From Carettochelys insculpta (lineage: Eukaryota; Chordata; Testudines; Carettochelyidae), in NCBI RefSeq assembly GCF_033958435.1, contig NC_134137.1, positions 175,659,501 to 175,723,500 of the forward strand: 64,000 nt of DNA. The letters run 5' to 3'. This document shows, piece after piece, positions 57,766-64,000 of this stretch; position 1 is the first letter of the stretch; every line of letters starts with the position of its first letter. Made by a program: the position numbers and the translations under genes. The notes beneath the pieces are model-generated. The model was not told the DNA's origin, did not search any database, and saw only the letters and a program-made list of their open reading frames with translations.

Positions 57766-58749
57766 TCTCACATCTCCTTTTCGGTTCAGAGAGAGAGAGC
57801 GTGTGTGCATGTGCTTGTGTAGAGGAAGAGATGGCGCAAGTACATGCCTTATGTAGGAGTCTGGAATCTGTCAATTCCTGACATCACCTGCCTTTGCCAT
57901 TGACTTGCCATGTATCCGTGTGTATCTGCAAATCACTTAACTCCCCTGTGTTTTGTTTTTGCTTTCCCACCTTTCAAATTGAGCTAATGTGTGTCTGAGG
58001 TGCTGGGTGTTATGTAAATTAAAAAAGTGAACCAATGCCGGGGCCTCATGTTTTATGTGGCGATCTTGACTTCAGTTTTCTTGCAAAGACCCTTCTTCAG
58101 CATTCCAGTGCAGTGGACAAGGGATTTTTCTGCAGCTTTGAGTAAACTTAAAAAAAGGAAGTATTTATTAGATTAAATATAAAAGCAAATGATACAATTG
58201 GTGAGGTGTTTCCTGGGTTACTTGGTCTGGGTCAGAGTGTTATTTAGTCTGCCAATCCTTAGTCACGTTAAGTAACAGTTTACTGAGAATAGGAATATTT
58301 TGAAAGTACAATGGGGCTTAACCCTCATTACCTGCAAGACAGGGGAAAGAATTTTAGTTATTAGTCATGTTCTGCACCTGAGTGGTGAGAAGTGAATTGC
58401 CTCCTGTCCAGAGGAGTTGAACTAGGTCTTGTAAGTAAACTGAGTGAGTGCAGTTAGGGGAAGACAGGCTTTGGAATGGGGTTTCACCAAGCAGGTGAAA
58501 GAGAGAGAATGCTACCAGAGTGAGCTAGATTCCTGTAGGGGGAAGTCCTGAGGCAGAGACATCCAGGGGCCTCTAGTAAGGCCTGATGTGCTGAATGGTA
58601 TCAGTTTGAAAAACTGATAGGACTTTATCTGAATTTGTGTTATCCCAAAAGAGTTTTTTTAACTACTTGGCGGGAGTGCCAAGCCACAGAGCACTCCAAA
58701 GGAAGATATGGATCTGAGGGAAACCCCAGTACTAAAACAAGGACACAAG
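57766..58749. other. Intergenic, no gene seen
   Basis: No repeat or coding feature recognised. GAGAGAGAGCGTGTGTGCATG near 57790 is a short simple repeat. Confidence 0.45.
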
Positions 58750-59431
58750 AGCCGCGTCTACACGTGCACGCTACTTCAAAGTAGCGGCGCCAACTTCGAA
58801 ATAGCACCCGTCACGACTACACGTGTGGGGCGCTATTTCGAAGTTAACTTCGACGTTAGGCGGCGAGACGTCGAAGCCGCTAACCACATGAGGGGATGGG
58901 AATAGCGCCCTACTTCGCCATTCAACGTCGAAGTAGGGAACATGTAGACGATCCGCGTCCCGCAACATCGAAATAGTGGGGTCCTCCATGGCGGCCATCA
59001 GCTGAGGGATTGAGAGACGCTCTCTCTCCAGCCCCTGCGGGGCTCTGTGGTCACTGTGTGCAGCAGCCCTTAGCCCAGGGCTTCTGGCTGCTGCTGCTGC
59101 AGCTGGGGGTCCATGCTGCATGCACAGGGTCTGCAACCAGTTGTCAGCTCTGTGTATCTTGTGCTGTTTAGTGCAAGTGTGTCTGGGAGGGGTCCTTTAA
59201 GGGAGCAGCTTGCTGTTGAGTCCACCCTGTGACCCTGTCTGCAGCTGTTCCTGGCACCCTTATTTCGATGTGTGCTACTTTGGCGTGTAGACGTTCCCTC
59301 GCAGCGCCTATTTCGATGTGGTGCTGCCCAACGTCGACGTTCAACGTCGACGTTGCCAGCCCTGGAGGACGTGTAGACGCTATTCATCGAAATAGCTTAT
59401 TTTGATGTAGTGTGCGCGTGTAGACGTAGAA
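58750..59431. mobile_element. CpG-rich Harbinger-like non-autonomous element
   Basis: Ends CGTCTACACGTGCACGCTAC and, inverted, CGTCTACACGCGCACACTAC. CGAAATAGC, ACTTCGAAG and AACGTCGACGTT motifs are frequent near both ends, as in the 23.8-kb Harbinger. The middle (58980-59260) is unlike the ends. Many CpG sites remain, which suggests a young copy. A target duplication was not seen. Confidence 0.7.
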
Positions 59432-61919
59432 GGTCTGGCACAAGGTGTGCTCAAGAGATGAGGGTGGGTACTCATGCTAAAATAAAACTTATAATCAGAC
59501 CCCTCAATGGTAAATTTAATTTATTTTGATTAAGCTTACTGTGTTACTTCTGGATTTTTCGTTCATGAACCACAAATCAAGATCAAATGAGGTCTTCAAT
59601 ATCTGCCATATATTTGAGAGAATTTGCCTGTGTTTTTCAAAAACTCTACCTAAACAGGAAGAGCTGGGACCACCAAATTCTGTGTGCAGCTTCCTCTTAC
59701 ATCTTAAAGTAAGGTAAGGGTTTGGTTGTGTCATGAAAATGGTATGTGACAGGAGTGGGATTGCTTCTCATAAAACCATACAGGAAGAAAGACAAACTCA
59801 CCAAGCAGGTGAAAGCAGCTGGCTGGGGGTGCCTTGCCCTCTCTGGAAGTGTTGCCGATCTGAGCTTTCCACCCTACAGGTACCTCTTAGGGTCATCAGG
59901 GGGCCTGCAGCTCTCACATCCCCAAATTAACTGCGGAGGGATTCTGGCTATTCCACTTCATCATGGAACCAGGGAAAAGTGCATAGTTTGCTGCGTTCCT
60001 CACTCTGGCCGGGGAGCACAGGGGGCAGACAAAGCTGGACCTGCCTCAGATGGGCAACATGCACCCATCCCAGGCCTGTGCTATCTGGAGTGGCAGTAGC
60101 CATGGAGAGGTGCTTCTCCACTGGTCCCAAGCTGCTGTGGTGAGAGAGGGCTGGAGTAGTTCTCTCTCCCCAGGGCAGCCTGCATATGGAACCTCTCATC
60201 CCCTGCCCCACTCCAGAGAAATGATTCAGATGAAACACGTTACATTTCCATTTTCTTTTGCAAAAACAAAACATTAATAGAGTTTAAGGCCCAAGCAATG
60301 CCAGGTAAATCTTCTAGTATTTGGTATTAAAAGTTTTTACATTTTTGTCCGCATACTGTATGTGTGCATGTGTCTCAAGTAAAATCTTACTAGATAAGTA
60401 GCTTCCATCAGTGATAGTCTCTTTCATAATTAATAATCTTCAATGGCACCTCAGAAAATAACATGCCTAGGAATTCCAAAAGGGAGTTAAGTGCCTTACC
60501 ATTGATTCTGCCCTCTTTGAGCCACAATCTTCTGCTCAGAGGCAGCTCTGAAGAGTAGCCTGCTTCCACAGCTGTGATTGAATAGTGCCTGGGTCTGCCT
60601 TGAAAAGTGGCCTCTAAGATTAGAATTTACAGCAAACCTGCCTGATGGTCTCTGGTGTTGACATGTGGTTGCCAGACTGTTTAATCGCATCTTTAATTTC
60701 TTTAAAATCTGATACACGTTGTGAAAATGCAGGAGTGTTGAATAAAAACCATATCTTAATAATATGACCACCTGTACAATATCCTAACCTTAAAATAGAG
60801 AATGTGTGATCTTCTGTACGCTTATTTGTAGCAGATGTTAAATCTCTATGTTTTACACATTTACACACTAGGCACCTGATATTAAACATGACCTTACAAA
60901 AATAACTCAAAGCATATTTATTTCAAAGACTTCTTTCCATGGGGAAGTGGACACAGGAAACTGTATCCATTGTTGTGGCTTTTCTTTTTTTTTTTTTTTT
61001 AAAGGTATGCTTATAATGGGATGAGATGTTTCAATCATTATTGTTGATGGGCAGAAATATTTCAAGGTTTAAAAGATGAAAACCTCCATTTTGTTTTAGC
61101 AACTCTTCTCATCTGTTGTTTCTGGTGCAGATATTTTTTTTCCCTATGCTACTCACCTCTCTGACAATAAAAAAAAGACCATGATGCACCAAATTATATT
61201 GTCAAACTCTGTTTTTCTGAATGAGGGTAAATCACCCTTTTAGTTGGTCTGGGGGTTGGAAATAAGGTTTGTTGGCGAGCAAATTGTGCAATATCATTTG
61301 GCTACAGAATATAGCTTTTTAGCTAGCAAAGCTAAATGCTACAATTAGAGAAATAGTTGCCTTTATGCAACCATCCTCAACATTGCTAACCTCCAGGCAA
61401 CATTTCTCAAAATTGCCAACTTCAAGTGCCTGAAAATTCAAAATATCTCAATTTTTATTTCCCTTGTTTGTTTCCAAGCTGTTGAGGGAGTATGTGGATC
61501 ATCTTTTCAAGCTCTTTCCTTAACTGAGATGAATCTTTGTTATGAAAATTGTTCTTACTTGAGAAACTCATGATTTCAGGTGTGGGGGCTTTATGGAAAT
61601 CACCAAATACACCAAGGTTTGCAATAAAATTATGAATTGGTCTGTCCCCCATCCCCAGTGCTTTTTATATCTTCCTCCCTCTGTTAGGAAACACACTCCC
61701 ACTTGCTTTTGCCACTTCTTTGCTGAAAACTCTCCCACCCACTCTCTTCTCCCTCCTTCCATTTGTATATCTCTATCCCACTTCTGAGGTAAATTCCATC
61801 CTTTTCCTCCTGTCTCCCCTCTGCCCGCTTGCAGTTTCCAGAATCCTTTTCCTCAATCCACTTTGGGCATTGTTCTGGGCATGTGTGTGGAAGGTGCCAT
61901 ACCAAAGGGGCACCATGTC
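59432..61919. other. Intergenic, no gene seen
   Basis: Only short open frames. 59800-60240 is GC-richer and may be an old repeat. Oligo-T at 60981-61000. Confidence 0.45.
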
Positions 61920-62215
61920 CTTTGGACTGGCCTGCACTACAATGGAAGGTGGAACTAAGGCACGCAAATCTAGCGGCATTAATGATGTAGCTGGAGTCAA
62001 TGTAAGTACCTTAATCTGGGCTCCGTGTGATCTCCACTAAGGGAGGTAGATGGGAGCGTGCAACTTCCCTCACCCCTAACTCGGGACAGGAGTACTGCAG
62101 TTGATAGGGGCACCCTATAATTTCGATTTAGCGCATCCCTTCCTGGTGCACTAAATTGAACCCTGGAAGGTTAACTGTGGCAGGGCCTGTCTTTCCTGTA
62201 GTGAAGATGGACCCT
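61920..62215. mobile_element. Harbinger-like short element, diverged
   Basis: GCCTGCACTACAATGG near the start and CCTGTAGTGAAGATGG near the end are weak inverted ends. Inside are AGTACTGCAGTTGATAGGG, TTTCGATTTAGCGCATCCC and TAAATTGAACCCTGG, in the same order as in 43706-43983. Confidence 0.4.
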
Positions 62216-64000
62216 TTGTCTGGTGCTCTGGAGTTCAGCAGTAGTTGCAAAGGGAGCAGGAGACAGGGCACCCAGTCCAGCGAGTGCAGCGCTTACTGAA
62301 GCTGGGAGCGCACTGTCACCTCTCAGCCGTGGCAATAGTCATGACTTCTCCAAGAGCAACTGGTTGGCTGGGGAAGGCTGATGGGATTTAGGTGCCTGTG
62401 CCAATCAGGTATGAGCTCTCTTCTTCACCCCTGCTCTCTCCAGCTCGTGATGTAATAGAGTATCTGGTTATCTAGTCAGTTAGTGCTGCCAGTTACCCTC
62501 AGCCCTGTCTCCCCTCTGTGTCTCTTCCCACCGTGGGGATTAGGCTCTTCCCACCTCCTTCTCCTCTGCCACTCTGCATAATGGAGATAGCGGGGGATGA
62601 GCCTAGTGCAGCTGGGACAGAAGCTGAACCAGCATGTGTGCTGGCTCAGCCTTTTAAATGCAGAGCGGGGGCGGGGGAGGGTCACCAAAGTTGTTTGTTT
62701 ACTTGGTTGATACTCAGTTACCAACCAGATTACTTGTTCTTGAACATCCCTGCCTCCCACCCCATGAACGGTGGAGCGGGTCCCTTTGGCAGTGGACTGG
62801 GCAAACTCTGGGCTGGAGAGGAAGGTTCTGGGAACATACCTTACCCCATGGGCCACTTGCTTGATGCCCTGCTCTCTTACCACATGTGCTGTGGTGATGG
62901 CTATCATGGGTCCCCCATTATGGATTGGGCCTCATCGTGGAACTTATTGTACAAAGATACATTTTATTATGACTGTAAAAAAACGCTGGCCATCCAAGCC
63001 CAAGTTTGCAGCACAGGCCACCGATTTTGAGCCTTTCAGATGTTGGCTGCAAACCTCAACCCCGGTTTTACACTTGCAGCTTGAGCTGAAGTCTTAACAC
63101 CTCTGAAAACTGAGGCGACGGCGTCTCCAGTGCTCAAAATCAAGTGGTCAGTGTTGAAAATTTTGACCTAAATCACAATACTGCTTGGCCCTTCTGTAGG
63201 AGAGGCCCACATAGAGTGAGCTACCACATACATTAAAAATTGTGGGCTCTCAACTATAATAAGGATATGAGCCAATATAACAGAATACACTAGGCTGCTT
63301 TGTTTGCAGTAAGAATTGTAACTGGCATATTTGACTCTTAAAAGTCTGACTCTTTGTTGCCTGATCCAAAGCATCCAGGGCTATTAGCCAATACAGTGCT
63401 GTAGCAGGCTCATCACCTTCTAGTGATGTCTGGACACATGCAGAGGGACAAAGAGCAGTGCAGTGAGTGGAGGTGTGGGTTACACTAACAAAGATGCCTT
63501 CCCCAGTCCTGGCAAGGATGGAGCAGAATTGCCTTTCCTGTAGTTACCTGTGTATGCAAAAACTTTCTCTCTGCTCTAACAGAAATTTACTGTGTTCATA
63601 ATTGTGTACAATATCTTAATGAAAGGTCTGCCACTACATTTCCATTTTATTCCCAAATATTCAGTCAGATGTATCTAGTCGCCAGTGTGCAAAGAGGAAG
63701 CTAAAAGGGAGCGTGGATTTGAATAGGGCTTGAGACTTAGCTCTAATCAGGTCAGCTGTGTGTGTATCAATAGACACACTTTTTAAGTAAAGAAAAAAAC
63801 AACATTCTCTGGACTGAAACTTGGCTTAGAAGGTTCTCCAGCACAGGGAAATAAAAATGTTCTTATTGTGATTGGCACAGACTAAGCTTTTTTTGTTTTC
63901 TAACTTACAAGCATTAGTTTAAAATTGCCAGGCTATGTATCAAGTCATTCTGGCCTCTCAGATAAAACATATGAATCATCAGGAATGGCAGCAAAATTTC
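62216..64000. other. Intergenic, no gene seen
   Basis: An open frame of 170 codons at 62518-63030 has no recognisable domain or splice signals and low-complexity GC-rich origin. The rest is AT-rich and unremarkable. Confidence 0.45.

Noticed and set aside
62518..63030. 170-codon open frame
   Set aside because: No start context, homology pattern or introns to support it; overlaps open frames in other phases and on the other strand.
50606..64000. Search for exons of ETS2 or another neighbour gene
   Set aside because: No exon-like frame with splice sites and family residues was found; ETS2 is expected farther away.

Overview
This is vertebrate nuclear DNA: split genes with GT-AG introns, one CpG-island promoter, and most of the window made of decayed transposable elements. 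The repeat mix (many CR1 LINE pieces, a Harbinger element with its partner gene, a DIRS-like retrotransposon relict, and many hAT-like, Harbinger-like and pogo-like short elements) and the gene order point to a sauropsid, most likely a turtle. A crocodilian is the alternative. A bird is unlikely because of the DNA-transposon load and long introns.

Only two protein genes are supported, both on the + strand and in the order known from the human chromosome 21q22 region (BRWD1 then PSMG1). From 2555 to 18801 lie the last five coding exons of BRWD1, a nuclear bromodomain/WD-repeat chromatin reader. Only its acidic, Ser/Lys-rich, disordered C-terminal tail falls in the window. Three of these exons are large copies of one module (4247-5212, 7850-8830, 17600-18801). 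Each begins in phase 1 and the first two also end in phase 1. The intron after the second copy still carries a decayed match to the coding tail and 3' UTR of the true last exon, so the gene end appears to have been duplicated in tandem. From 37752 to 50125 lies a complete PSMG1 gene (proteasome assembly chaperone PAC1; seven exons, 281 codons plus stop) with a GC-rich promoter and a C-terminal Ile-Tyr-Thr that fits the HbYX motif.

The 19-kb interval between the genes (18.8-37.2 kb) is a stack of transposons. One CR1 copy is cut by a hAT-like element, by a 3.9-kb Harbinger sitting in the edge of that hAT element, and by a third repeat. Next comes a DIRS-like relict cut by two short elements, then more hAT-like and CR1 pieces. 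The introns of PSMG1 carry a LINE reverse-transcriptase fragment, a CR1 copy cut by a hAT-like element with a perfect 8-bp target duplication, and a tangle of nested short elements at 49 kb.

From about 50.6 kb to the end there is no supported gene, only repeats. In human the next gene on this side is ETS2, which would lie outside the window. No tRNA, rRNA, CRISPR or other RNA gene was recognised. Family names for repeats are from memory of sequence style, so class calls are safer than family calls.
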